Assembly: GCA_050015275.1 (NCBI GenBank)
Contig: JBEKBS010000001.1
Coordinates: 1-64,000 of the forward strand
Source of the DNA: DATKJS01 sp050015275
Lineage (GTDB): Bacteria; Acidobacteriota; Aminicenantia; Aminicenantales; Saccharicenantaceae
Direction of reading: 5' to 3'
DNA: 64,000 nt
The position numbers and the translations under genes are program-made. Positions 34,137-42,919 of this stretch are shown here, piece after piece. The notes beneath the pieces were generated by a model, which was given only the letters and a program-made list of their open reading frames with translations, made no database searches and was not told the origin of the DNA. The first letter of the stretch is position 1, and each line of letters begins with the position of its first letter.

Positions 34137-34678
34137 TGGAAGATCTGTCTCTTCACATCCTCGACCTGGCCGAGAACGCCATCTCAGCCGGGGCGGGGCG
34201 GATCGAGATCGCCATCAACGAGAACGAAGGGCGGGACCTTCTGACGGTCCGGGTGACGGACGACGGCCGCGGGATGACGGCGGAAGAGGTCGACCGGGCC
34301 CTGGACCCTTTCTTCACGACCAAGCGGAAGAAGACCGGCCTCGGCCTGGCCCTCCTGGCCCAGACGGCCGGGCTCTGCGGCGGGGCCGTGGCCATCGAAT
34401 CCGCCCCGCTGAAAGGGACCAAAGTCACGGCCCGCTTCCGTCACGGCCACCTCGACAGGCCGCCACTGACCAAGATGGCGGAAACGATGATGATCCTGGT
34501 CTTCGGGCATCCGGAGATCGACTTCCGGTATCGCCACCGGCGGAACGGCCGGGCTTTCAGCTTCGCGAGCCTGCTTTTCTTCGACCGGGCGGGCGGCGCT
34601 CCTCCCTGGGCCCCGGAGCGGATCGAAAGGGTCCGGAAAGCGCTCCGGTCGGGCCTGAAGCGGATCGGGGCTTTGTAG
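34133..34678 (+). CDS. HATPase-domain protein (histidine-kinase-like ATP-binding domain only)
   Basis: A 181-residue protein. The N box is ILDLAENAISAGA, the G1 box VTDDGRGMTAEEVD, the F box DPFFTTKRKKTGLGLAL and the G2 box follows. The C-terminal third has no recognised motif. No His-containing dimerisation domain precedes it. It is the last gene of the six-gene operon and the second HATPase in it. It may phosphorylate or bind one of the DRTGG or hydrogenase-like partners (inference). Confidence 0.85.
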   Translation: MMEDLSLHILDLAENAISAGAGRIEIAINENEGRDLLTVRVTDDGRGMTAEEVDRALDPFFTTKRKKTGLGLALLAQTAGLCGGAVAIESAPLKGTKVTARFRHGHLDRPPLTKMAETMMILVFGHPEIDFRYRHRRNGRAFSFASLLFFDRAGGAPPWAPERIERVRKALRSGLKRIGAL

Positions 34679-34725
34679 CCGGGGGGCGGGCCGGCAGGGC
34701 CGGCGGGCCTGTTTGAAACGAGGAT

Positions 34726-34755
34726 TTTGACCTGCTATATTTGACCTGGTATAAT
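34726..34755 (+). promoter_or_regulatory. Promoter of the NAD-type glutamate dehydrogenase with tandem repeats
   Basis: TTGACC and a perfect TATAAT are separated by 17 bases. The promoter is built from two adjacent 14-base repeats, TTTGACCTGCTATA and TTTGACCTGGTATA, differing at one base, which may be a binding site for a regulator. Confidence 0.75.
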
Positions 34756-34766
34756 TGATGAGTTTC

Positions 34767-34844
34767 GTCGGCCTCCCTGCTGGACTATCAGGATGAGGCC
34801 GACTCTTCCGTGAGGACAGGCGGGACCGGCCCGGAACGCGGTCC
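34767..34844 (+). promoter_or_regulatory. Leader stem-loops before the NAD-type glutamate dehydrogenase
   Basis: GTCGGCCTC-CCTG at 34767 pairs with CAGG-AT-GAGGCCGAC ending at 34803, a 13-pair stem starting about five bases after the predicted transcription start. A second stem, GGACCG with CGGTCC, spans 34823-34844. Neither is followed by a T tract, so mRNA stabilisation or regulation is more likely than termination. Confidence 0.55.
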
Positions 34845-34865
34845 AGCCGTAATAAGGAGCACCCC

Positions 34866-37760
34866 ATGAAAACTCTCAACCAAATTGCCGCCGATTCCGT
34901 CTTCACCGAAAACCAACTCGAAAAGCTCGAGGCCCTCATCCGCAAGGACGATTTTTACCCCGAAGCCTGCGTCCGCGAGGAGATCGATCTATTTGTCACC
35001 GGGCTCGGGATGGGCGAGTCCTACTTCATCACGACCCCCCTCGAAACGATCGCCCGGCACATCGAGGCCCTCCGGGCCGCCGAGATCATGGCCACCCTCC
35101 GCGGCGAGAAGGCCATCCGGATCGACTTCATGACCGAGCACGACAACGAAGCCCTGTACCTCGTCGAAGACTCCCACTTCCGGGCGATCGAAATCGAGGA
35201 GAGGATCGAGGACCGCTACCCCCATCACCGGCTCCAGTCCTACCGGACCCTGCGCAAGGCCCGCGGCCTGGAGCACCTCAGGATGTACATCGTGGACAGG
35301 CCGGAGTTTCCGGCGGCCAAGATTTCCCCTAACGAGACCGACCTCAGGAAGGTCGCCGACAAGACGTTCATGGCCACCATCTCCAAGGAGACCTTCAAGC
35401 GCACCCAAGACCTCCTCGAGCGGGCCAGAGGCTGGGAGAGTCCGCTCATTGAGGTGACCCCAATCCCCCAGGAGAAGGAGATCCGGATCTCCGTCGTGAC
35501 CAACACCAACGCGAGCCCCCGTTTCTTCACGAACGTCTCCGACGTCATCAATTCCCACGGGCTTCACAGCAACCGGAAGTACATCGAGCATTTCGCCAAC
35601 GGAAAGACGATCTACACCCACTATCTCGACGAGGCCCCGGCCAAGGGTAAGCTCCAGGACCTCATCGAGGACATCAGCCTCATCTACGTCATCTCGACCT
35701 GCCCCCTGTCCCCCCTCTTCCGGGAGGGGAAGCTCTCGGCCCAGGAGATGGTCTTCGGGACTGCCATTTGGAGCTTCGCCCACCAGTTCCTGAGCGGTTA
35801 CAACGAGGAGTACCTCAAGCTGGCCGACGCCCTCAAGGGCTCGCCCGAGCTCCAGGGGATCCTGCGGGAGCTCAGGACCCGCCTGGCCAAGGAGACCTAC
35901 ACCGAGCCCAGGGTTTGGGACGCCCTGATCGATAACCACGAGTGGATCCTCCGGCTCTTCGCGCTTTTCGACCGGAAATACAACCCGGCCGTCAAGGACC
36001 ACGACATCGCCGCCGGCCTGGCCGCCCTCCGGAAGGAGATGGCCCGCAAGATCGTCGTCGAGGCCGACCGCGACGTCTTCCTGTCGGGAGCCCTCTTCGT
36101 CGAGACCGTCCTCAAGACGAATTTCTACATCAAGGAGAAGACCTCCATCTCCTTCATGTACCGGCCGGACTTCCTCAACCGGGTGGACTATCCTCTCGAG
36201 CCCTTCGGCCTCTTCCACATCATCGGCCGCGAGTTCCGGGGCTTCCACATCCGCTTCCGGGACATCGCCCGGGGCGGCATCCGGATCGTCCGGTCCTCCC
36301 ATTACCAGAATTACCTCAACAACTCCGATTTCATCTTCGACGAGAACTACGGCCTGGCCTCCACCCAGCAGCGCAAGAACAAGGACCTCCCCGAGGGCGG
36401 GTCGAAGGGCACGATCCTCCTCCGCTGGGGTTTCCAGGACCAGCCGGTCGCCGCGTTCAAGAAGTACGTCGACGGCCTCCTCGACCTCATGCTGGCCAAC
36501 CCGGCCGTCATCGACTATTACGGCAAGGACGTCATCCTCTTCCTCGGCCCGGACGAGGGCACGGCCGACCTTATGGAGTGGGCGGCCCTCAGGGCCCGCC
36601 AGCGCGGTTATAAGTTCTGGAAGGCCTTCACCACGGGCAAGCCCGTGACCATGGGCGGGATCCCGCACGATCTCTACGGCATGACGACGCGCTCGATCCA
36701 CGAGTACGTCCTCGGCTCCCTGGAAAAGCTCGGCCTCAAGGAGGACAGGATCACCAAGGTCATGACGGGCGGGCCGGACGGAGACCTCGGCTCGAACGAG
36801 ATTCTCATCTCAAAGGACAAGATCCTGGCCATCGTCGACGGTTCCGGCGTCCTCTACGACCCCCAGGGCCTCAACCGCAGGGAGCTCGTCCGGTTGGCCA
36901 AGACCCGGAAAATGGTCGAGCATTTCGGGACAGAACTCCTCTCGGCGGACGGCTTTTTCGTTTCTGTCAAGGCGACCGACGTGAAGCTCCCGGACGGCGA
37001 GCAGGTCGAGAACGGGCTCGAGTTCCGGAACACGTTCCACCTTCACCCCAAGTTCCGGGCCGACATCTTCGTTCCCTGCGGCGGCCGTCCGTCATCGGTC
37101 AACATCAACAACTGGACGGAATGGGTCGACGAGAAGGGCCAGCCCCGTTTCAAGGTCATCGCCGAGGGCGCCAACCTCTTCATCACCCAGCAGGCCCGGC
37201 TGCGGCTCGAGGAGAGGGGTGTCATCCTCTACAAGGATGCCTCGGCCAACAAGGGCGGGGTCACCTCGTCCTCCCTCGAGGTCCTCTCCGCCATGGCCAT
37301 GACCGACAAGGAATTCGAGGAGCTCATGGTCGTCCGGGGCGGGAAGGTCTCGGACTTCCGCAAGACCTACGTCAAGGAGATCATCGAGCACGTCTCGGAC
37401 AACGCCCGCCGCGAGTTCGAGGTCATCTGGCGCGAGAACCTGAGGACGGGGATCCCCCGGAGCATCCTCAGCGACATGATCAGCGAGAAGATCAACGCCA
37501 TCAAGGACAGCATCATGGCCTCGGCGCTGTTCGAGGACAAGGCGCTCGTCGAGAGGGTTGTCGAGGTCGGTTGCCCGCCCGTGCTCTGCGACCTGCTCGG
37601 CGTCGACAAGATCATCCAGCGCGTGCCCGAGACCTACCTCCGGGCGCTCTTCGCCTCACGCCTGGCCGCCCGCTACGTCTACGAGCACGGCCTCGCCGCC
37701 AACGAGATCGACTTCTTCAATTTCCTCCAGCGGTTCATGACCTGCTCGGTCAAGAATTAG
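34866..37760 (+). CDS. Large NAD-type glutamate dehydrogenase
   Basis: A 964-residue enzyme of the large glutamate dehydrogenase group (about 115 kDa class), normally NAD-dependent and catabolic. Residues 1-400 form an N-terminal region without close match to small enzymes. The catalytic part has ARGGIRIVRSSHYQNY, the Lys-containing LPEGGSKGTILL and the NAD-domain segments TGGPDGDLGSNEIL and VIAEGANLFIT. It starts at an ATG with AAGGAG upstream. Together with the gdhA-type enzyme it would allow glutamate synthesis and breakdown with different cofactors. It converges with pstB 11 bases after its stop. Confidence 0.9.
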   Translation: MKTLNQIAADSVFTENQLEKLEALIRKDDFYPEACVREEIDLFVTGLGMGESYFITTPLETIARHIEALRAAEIMATLRGEKAIRIDFMTEHDNEALYLVEDSHFRAIEIEERIEDRYPHHRLQSYRTLRKARGLEHLRMYIVDRPEFPAAKISPNETDLRKVADKTFMATISKETFKRTQDLLERARGWESPLIEVTPIPQEKEIRISVVTNTNASPRFFTNVSDVINSHGLHSNRKYIEHFANGKTIYTHYLDEAPAKGKLQDLIEDISLIYVISTCPLSPLFREGKLSAQEMVFGTAIWSFAHQFLSGYNEEYLKLADALKGSPELQGILRELRTRLAKETYTEPRVWDALIDNHEWILRLFALFDRKYNPAVKDHDIAAGLAALRKEMARKIVVEADRDVFLSGALFVETVLKTNFYIKEKTSISFMYRPDFLNRVDYPLEPFGLFHIIGREFRGFHIRFRDIARGGIRIVRSSHYQNYLNNSDFIFDENYGLASTQQRKNKDLPEGGSKGTILLRWGFQDQPVAAFKKYVDGLLDLMLANPAVIDYYGKDVILFLGPDEGTADLMEWAALRARQRGYKFWKAFTTGKPVTMGGIPHDLYGMTTRSIHEYVLGSLEKLGLKEDRITKVMTGGPDGDLGSNEILISKDKILAIVDGSGVLYDPQGLNRRELVRLAKTRKMVEHFGTELLSADGFFVSVKATDVKLPDGEQVENGLEFRNTFHLHPKFRADIFVPCGGRPSSVNINNWTEWVDEKGQPRFKVIAEGANLFITQQARLRLEERGVILYKDASANKGGVTSSSLEVLSAMAMTDKEFEELMVVRGGKVSDFRKTYVKEIIEHVSDNARREFEVIWRENLRTGIPRSILSDMISEKINAIKDSIMASALFEDKALVERVVEVGCPPVLCDLLGVDKIIQRVPETYLRALFASRLAARYVYEHGLAANEIDFFNFLQRFMTCSVKN

Positions 37761-37771
37761 GCCGGGGCCGC

Positions 37772-38545
37772 TCAGCTGATCTCGCCGGTCAGGTAGGCCC
37801 GTGTCCGGGGGTTCCGGGGGTTCCGGAAGACCTCGGCCGCCGGCCCGGCTTCGACGAGCTCCCCCAAGTAGAGAAACGCGAGGTGGTCGGCGATCCTCCG
37901 GGCCTGCCGGAGGATGTGGGTCACGACGACGACGGTGTAATCCTTCTTGAGCTCCATCAGCCGCCGCTCCACGTTCTGGCTGGATTGGGGGTCGAGGGCC
38001 GAGGTCGGCTCGTCGCCGAGGATGATCTCAGGCTCGACGGCCAGCCCCCGGGCCAGGCACAGCCGTTGCTGCTGGCCGACGGAAAGCTCGGAGGCGGGAT
38101 GGCGGAGCCGGTCGCTGACCTCCTCCCAGAGCCCCGAGACCCTGAGGTAGTGCTCGACGGTCCGGTCGAGCTCCGCCCGGACGCGCAGGCCGTGGATCCT
38201 CGGGCCGTAGGCGACGTTATCATAGATCGACATGGGCAGGACCTGGGGCTTCTGGGAGAGGAGGCCCATCTTCTTCCGGATCCGGGTCACCTCGGTCCGC
38301 GGCCCGTAGATGTCCTCGCCGTCGACCAGGACCTCCCCTTCGACCCGGACCCCTTCGACGGGGTCGAGCAGGCGGTTCAGGGACTTGAGGAGGGTCGTTT
38401 TCCCGCAGCCGGAGGGACCGATGATGACGGTGATCTTCCTGGCCGGGATGTCGAGGTTGACCTCCCGAAGGACGCGAAGGCCGCCATAGAAAACGCTCAG
38501 GTTCCGGATGCTGATCGGGGTTATCTCGTTCATCGGCGCATCCAT
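37772..38545 (-). CDS. pstB: Phosphate ABC transporter ATP-binding protein PstB
   Basis: A 257-residue ABC ATPase. Walker A is GPSGCGKTTLLKS, the Q loop LSQKPQV, the signature LSVGQQQRLCLARG and Walker B EIILGDEPTSALD. It drives phosphate import through PstCA. It is last in the minus-strand order pstS, pstC, pstA, pstB. No phoU follows, unlike many pst operons. The ATG at 38545 is taken; another in-frame ATG lies four codons on. Confidence 0.95.
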   Translation of the reverse strand: MDAPMNEITPISIRNLSVFYGGLRVLREVNLDIPARKITVIIGPSGCGKTTLLKSLNRLLDPVEGVRVEGEVLVDGEDIYGPRTEVTRIRKKMGLLSQKPQVLPMSIYDNVAYGPRIHGLRVRAELDRTVEHYLRVSGLWEEVSDRLRHPASELSVGQQQRLCLARGLAVEPEIILGDEPTSALDPQSSQNVERRLMELKKDYTVVVVTHILRQARRIADHLAFLYLGELVEAGPAAEVFRNPRNPRTRAYLTGEIS

Positions 38546-38548
38546 TCT

Positions 38549-39424
38549 TTACTTGACGACATGCCTTGAATACCTCCGGCTGATGAGCCTTCCCGTGACG
38601 CTCGCCGCAAGGATGATCAGGGTCAGGACCGCGGCCGAGGCGTAGGCCCTCTGCTGGACCTCAGGGAACGGGGTCCCCAGCTGGAAAAAGATGGCCAGGG
38701 GCAGCGTTGCCGCCGGGTCGAGGAGGGAGGCGGGCACCCGGTCCGTGAAGCCGGCCGTGAAGAGGACGGAGGCCGCGTCGCCGATCCCCCGGCCGAAGGC
38801 CATCAGGACGGCCGTCATGATCCCGGGCACGGTCTGTCGGACGACGACACGGACAGCCGTTTCGAGGCGCGTGGCGCCGAGCGAATCCGAGGCCTCCTTA
38901 AGCTCGTTCGGGACCAGGCGCACGACTTCGTCGATGGCCCGGCTCATGATCGGGAACTCGAGGAGGGCCACGGTCACGATCCCGGCCAGGAGCGAGGCCC
39001 GGAGGCCGATCATCATCATGACCAGGAAGCCGAAAGCGCCGTAGACGATGGACGGCACGCCCCAGAGGACGTCGAGCGAGAACCGGGTCCAGACGGCCGT
39101 CTTCGAGCCTCGGCCCTTGTAGAGGTTGAGATAGAGGGCGAGAGGCAGGCTCAGGAGGAAGGCCAGGGCCGTCGCCCCCAGAGCCAGATAGAGCGACCCC
39201 GCGATGGCGTTCAGGATCCCGCCCTCTTTCCCCAGGTAAAACCCGCCCTTGGGCGTCCTCGTGACCATGGACAGGCTCAGGGCGGGGACGCTCTTCCAGA
39301 CGATGGTCCCGACGATGACGATGAGGCTCCCGATGACCAGGGCCGTGGAGCCGATCATCAGGACCTTGAAAAAGAACTCGACCCTTTTCCTTTTTTTCAG
39401 GGTCCCGTTGAGGCCGTTGGTCAT
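38549..39424 (-). CDS. pstA: Phosphate ABC transporter permease PstA
   Basis: A 291-residue membrane permease with about six hydrophobic segments. The ABC-contact loop is seen around ELKEASDSLGATRLETAVR. The true start at 39424 overlaps the pstC stop as ATGA, so the longer upstream frame is rejected. It forms the phosphate channel with PstC. Confidence 0.93.
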   Translation of the reverse strand: MTNGLNGTLKKRKRVEFFFKVLMIGSTALVIGSLIVIVGTIVWKSVPALSLSMVTRTPKGGFYLGKEGGILNAIAGSLYLALGATALAFLLSLPLALYLNLYKGRGSKTAVWTRFSLDVLWGVPSIVYGAFGFLVMMMIGLRASLLAGIVTVALLEFPIMSRAIDEVVRLVPNELKEASDSLGATRLETAVRVVVRQTVPGIMTAVLMAFGRGIGDAASVLFTAGFTDRVPASLLDPAATLPLAIFFQLGTPFPEVQQRAYASAAVLTLIILAASVTGRLISRRYSRHVVK

Positions 39425-40311
39425 CACCGGGACCTCCTTTCGACCCGGACAAGGATCCGGCGGGCCAGGATGTTGAAGAACAGGACGGCCGCGAGGAGGA
39501 CCAGGGCGGCCAGCATGAGGGCGGAATCGTAGCGGGGGATGGACATCATCTCGCCGTAATTGTTGGCGATGAGGGCGGGAAGCGGATAGCCGGCGTCGAA
39601 GAGCGACTTCGGGGCGACGGGGACGTTCCCGGCCACCATCAGGACGGCCATGGTTTCCCCGAAGGCCCGGGAGAATCCGAGGACGGACGCGGCCAGGATG
39701 CCCTGGCTTCCCTTCCTCAGGACGACGTGTCGGGCCGTTTCCCACCGGGTCGCGCCCAGCGAGAACGAGGCCTCACGCAGAGAATACGGGATCGAGGCGA
39801 AGACCTCCAGGGAGACGTGGATGATCGTCGGGAAGATCATGACGGCGAGGACGATCCCGCCGGCGAGGACGCTGTAGCCGGTCGAGGACGCCCCGAAGAG
39901 AGGGGCGAGGACATCGCCGACGAAGGGGACGATGAGAATGACGCCCCAGACTCCGAAGACGACGGACGGCAGCCCGGCCAGGAGGTCGATGACGGGCCGG
40001 GCGACCTCCCGGACGAAGCGGGGGGCGAACTCCGAAAGGTAGATGGCCGTCAGGATGGAGATCGGGACGGCCAAGACGAGAGCCGTCACGGTGACCCAGA
40101 CGGTGCCCGAGATGAACGGGAAGAGCCCGAAGTGTCCCTGGAGAGGGTGCCAGTCGGTGCCGAAGAGGAGGCGCGACAGGGGTTGGACCCCCAGGATGGC
40201 CTTTGACTTGAGAAAAAGCCCGAGCACGATGAGCAGGACGAGGAGGCCCGGAAGGAGGGAGAGCAGGGACATCCCCCGGCGGGCCCAGAGGTCCTTGAGA
40301 GGCCTTTTCAT
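39424..40311 (-). CDS. pstC: Phosphate ABC transporter permease PstC
   Basis: A 295-residue membrane permease with about six hydrophobic segments and the coupling loop LREASFSLGATRWETARHV. It overlaps pstS by four bases and pstA by one. It belongs to the same transcript as the phosphate-binding protein and the porin. Confidence 0.93.
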   Translation of the reverse strand: MKRPLKDLWARRGMSLLSLLPGLLVLLIVLGLFLKSKAILGVQPLSRLLFGTDWHPLQGHFGLFPFISGTVWVTVTALVLAVPISILTAIYLSEFAPRFVREVARPVIDLLAGLPSVVFGVWGVILIVPFVGDVLAPLFGASSTGYSVLAGGIVLAVMIFPTIIHVSLEVFASIPYSLREASFSLGATRWETARHVVLRKGSQGILAASVLGFSRAFGETMAVLMVAGNVPVAPKSLFDAGYPLPALIANNYGEMMSIPRYDSALMLAALVLLAAVLFFNILARRILVRVERRSR

Positions 40312-41285
40312 TTTCCCTTGTCCGCTCCTCCGACGGCCCGGAGGCCCTGCGCGATCCGCTCAGGCCCGGGAGGGAGATAGCCCATCTCCGGCACGTATCT
40401 CTGACCGCCGGTCAGGACCCACTTCATGAACTCCACGAGAAGCGGGCCCCGCGGCTTCCCTTTCAGGACGAAATAGAGCTCCCGGGCCGGTGGGGAAGGA
40501 TAAACGTTCGCGGCGATGGCCCGGATGATGTCGTCGCGCGTGGCATAGATGCGCTCTTGCGGGTCGAGCGTCCCGTTGCCGTCGAGGTCGATAGGGCAGA
40601 CCTCGAGGCCCTCGACCGGCTTCTTCGTCTTCGCGTCGTAGGCGAAATTGACATTATTGTAGCCGATCCCGAGCGGGTCGCGCTTGACGGCTTCGGCGAC
40701 GCCGGGGTCGCCGTAGACGCCGATCCCCGTGAGGTCTTCCTGCCGCTTGCCGAGGTAGGCGGCCCAGGTTTCCGCGGCGCCGCAGGCGTCCGAACGGGTG
40801 TAGACGTGGATGGGAGAAGTTCCCCGCCGCCCGAGGAGTCCGGCCCACGAATCGACGGTCTTCGTGACCCAGATCCCGGCGAATTCCTCTTTCCTGAGGC
40901 CGCGGCGGAGGATATCCGCCAGGAACGGATTTTTGCGGCTGATCATCGGCACGACCGCGTCTTTGGTCACCGCCACGGCCAGGGCGCCCTTGGCGGTCTC
41001 GGCCGGGTTGATCTCACGGGAGACCATGCCGACGTCGACCGCTCCGGCCAGGACATCCGCGATCCCTTTGCCCGCCCCGCCCGCCTGGACGTCGACCCGG
41101 ACGCCCGGGTGGAGCTTCTGGAATTCCTCCGCCCACTTGAGGGCCATGGGATAAAGCGCCCAGGCGCCGGAGAGGGACAGGTTGCCGCGCAATTCCACCG
41201 CGGCGGCCTGAGCCGAGACCGGGACCGTCGCGCCCGTGGCGGCTCCCGCGACAACAATGGCCAAAAACACGGCTGTTTTTTTCAT
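40308..41285 (-). CDS. pstS: Phosphate-binding protein PstS
   Basis: A 325-residue periplasmic solute-binding protein. The start at 41285 follows a GGAGGAG ribosome site and gives a standard signal (MKKTAVFLAIVVAGAATG, cleavage near VSAQAAA). Conserved phosphate-binding features are LSGAWALYPM, QAGGAGKGIADV and the YTRSDACGAAETWA segment. It delivers phosphate to PstCA. The binding-site motif fits the PstS family well. Confidence 0.93.
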   Translation of the reverse strand: MKKTAVFLAIVVAGAATGATVPVSAQAAAVELRGNLSLSGAWALYPMALKWAEEFQKLHPGVRVDVQAGGAGKGIADVLAGAVDVGMVSREINPAETAKGALAVAVTKDAVVPMISRKNPFLADILRRGLRKEEFAGIWVTKTVDSWAGLLGRRGTSPIHVYTRSDACGAAETWAAYLGKRQEDLTGIGVYGDPGVAEAVKRDPLGIGYNNVNFAYDAKTKKPVEGLEVCPIDLDGNGTLDPQERIYATRDDIIRAIAANVYPSPPARELYFVLKGKPRGPLLVEFMKWVLTGGQRYVPEMGYLPPGPERIAQGLRAVGGADKGK

Positions 41286-41308
41286 GGCGCTCCTCCGCCG
41301 GCGGCGCA

Positions 41309-42310
41309 TCAAAACGCGGCCTGGAACTGGGCCAGGACACCGGACTTTTCCCTGACTCCCGTTTCGAGCCGGTGGATCTCATAGTTCACCTGAAGCTTCG
41401 TCTGGCCCATGATGAACCAGTTGAGGCCCATGGAGATCACGTTCTTCCCGTTGTCGGGGACGGCCCGGTCGAGGTCCAGCGAATCATATCTGGCGAGAGC
41501 CTGAAGCCTCCCGGGAATGGCGAAGAACCCGCCCAGGACATACCAGCCGGCCTTGGAAACGAGAGCGTCCTCGGCATGGATATATTCGCTCTTGAGCATG
41601 AACCGACTGATGAGCAGCGCTGCTTCAAGCCCCTCCCTGTTCCGCCTGACGAGCGGGACCTGCGGCGACGGGCTCAGTTTCCCCAGGTAGAGCGAGCCTC
41701 CGACCGAAAGGGCCTTGAAAGGGTGGAGGACGATCCGGCCGGCGAGATCCTTGTGGCTGTCCGCGTCGGCTTTGTTGATGCCGGAGCCGTTGAAAAGTCC
41801 GAGCGTGTAATCCAAGATCGAAAAGCTCCCGTAAAGGGCGGCCCCGATATCCCTTCCCGAACTGCCGTTGTCACGGCCGGGGACAAGCGTATCCACTACG
41901 GCCGCCCTGTTGACCATGTCGAGATCGCGTGTCGGCGTGACGCTCTCAAGGCTGAAGGGAACCAGGAACTGGCCGAACCTGAGGCCGATCGCTTTCGACG
42001 GCTCGAACTCGACGAGCGCGTCGAGGAGCGCCGGCGACTTCACGAAGTCCACGGTGATCTTGAACCGGAGGTTCTTGACGATGTCCCCGGTCAGGGTGAG
42101 GCGGGCCCTCCGGAGGGAAAAGCTGTCCACGTCCTTGTCCCAGTCGACGGCCAGGAACTGGGCGTAACCGCTGAGCTTCAGAGATTTGGCGGCGGTGACG
42201 AGCGGGGAATCCTTTCCCTCTTCGGCGGGCGCGGGCACGGCCATAAAGAGCGCGGCCAGAAGAGTCAGCGCAGTCATGGCCAGGAGCTTCTTCTCCGTCT
42301 TCTCCATCAT
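41309..42310 (-). CDS. Outer-membrane porin, OprP/OprO (phosphate-selective) family
   Basis: A 333-residue beta-barrel with a signal peptide (MMEKTEKKLLAMTALTLLAA, cleaved near VPAPAEE). Alternating strands such as GYAQFLAVDW and LRFGQFLVPFSLE are typical of phosphate-selective porins. It ends in Phe (QFQAAF), as outer-membrane barrels do, so the organism has an outer membrane. Its position just upstream of pstS supports a phosphate role. The start at 42310 is chosen for its GGGAGA ribosome site. Confidence 0.88.
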   Translation of the reverse strand: MMEKTEKKLLAMTALTLLAALFMAVPAPAEEGKDSPLVTAAKSLKLSGYAQFLAVDWDKDVDSFSLRRARLTLTGDIVKNLRFKITVDFVKSPALLDALVEFEPSKAIGLRFGQFLVPFSLESVTPTRDLDMVNRAAVVDTLVPGRDNGSSGRDIGAALYGSFSILDYTLGLFNGSGINKADADSHKDLAGRIVLHPFKALSVGGSLYLGKLSPSPQVPLVRRNREGLEAALLISRFMLKSEYIHAEDALVSKAGWYVLGGFFAIPGRLQALARYDSLDLDRAVPDNGKNVISMGLNWFIMGQTKLQVNYEIHRLETGVREKSGVLAQFQAAF

Positions 42311-42361
42311 CGTTCTCCCTCTTTTCATCAGGCCTCGGAATCCGGAACGGCTGAGTCCCAT

Positions 42362-42808
42362 TCAGATCCTCCGGGCTTTCCTGCCCCTGACCGGGGCCCT
42401 GCTTTTCTTGACCAGGTCGGCGAACGTCGTCTGCTCCAAAATGCCCGCCACGGAATCCCGGACGTCTTTCCACAGCCAGCGCAGGCCGCAGGTCCCTTCC
42501 ATGGGGCAGGTCTCGTGGGCCATGACGCTGACGCAATCGATCGGGGCCAGGGGGCCGTCCATCACCCGGATGACCTCGGCCACGTTGATGGCCGAAGGCG
42601 GCTTGGCCAGGGCATAGCCCCCCTTCTGGCCTTTCCGGCTCCTGAGATAGCCGGCCCGCTTGAGGAGAAGAAGGATCTGCTGGAGGAAGTGGAGGGGGAT
42701 GTTCTGGGCCTGGGCGATCTCCCGGACATGGAGGGGGCCGTCCTCGAACCGGAGTGAAAGCTCAAGCATGGCCCGGCTGGCGTATTCACCTTTGGTCGAA
42801 AGTCTCAT
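42362..42808 (-). CDS. Rrf2-family transcriptional regulator with three cysteines
   Basis: A 148-residue winged-helix repressor of the IscR/NsrR/CymR type. The DNA-binding helix region is VREIAQAQNIPLHFLQQILL followed by the wing GYLRSRKGQKGGYAL. The cysteines in IDCVSVMAHETCPMEGTC match the three-Cys iron-sulfur site of IscR and NsrR, so it probably senses redox or iron-sulfur status. It precedes the porin and pst genes on the same strand, and a palindrome overlaps its own promoter, suggesting autoregulation. Confidence 0.92.
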   Translation of the reverse strand: MRLSTKGEYASRAMLELSLRFEDGPLHVREIAQAQNIPLHFLQQILLLLKRAGYLRSRKGQKGGYALAKPPSAINVAEVIRVMDGPLAPIDCVSVMAHETCPMEGTCGLRWLWKDVRDSVAGILEQTTFADLVKKSRAPVRGRKARRI

Positions 42809-42820
42809 GGGCTCGCCTCG

Positions 42821-42847
42821 CTTAGTCGACTATATCAATAGACTAAG
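42821..42847. promoter_or_regulatory. Palindromic operator at the Rrf2 promoter
   Basis: CTTAGTC at 42821-42827 and GACTAAG at 42841-42847 form a perfect inverted repeat across the expected transcription start. An internal palindrome TAGTCGACTA lies at 42823-42832. The likely ligand is the Rrf2 protein itself. Confidence 0.5.
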
Positions 42848-42849
42848 TC

Positions 42850-42878
42850 ATTTAACATAATATAAAGTCCCCTGTCAA
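42850..42878 (-). promoter_or_regulatory. Promoter of the Rrf2 regulator
   Basis: TTGACA and TTAAAT are separated by 17 bases on the minus strand, just upstream of the palindrome. Confidence 0.55.
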
Positions 42879-42919
42879 GAGGTTTCGTGGTGTTGCCGGA
42901 GACGCGGATGAGGACCCGG

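Noticed and set aside
34679..34720. Rho-independent terminator after the HATPase gene
   Set aside because: GCCGGC repeats can pair, but the loop is only three bases and no T tract follows.
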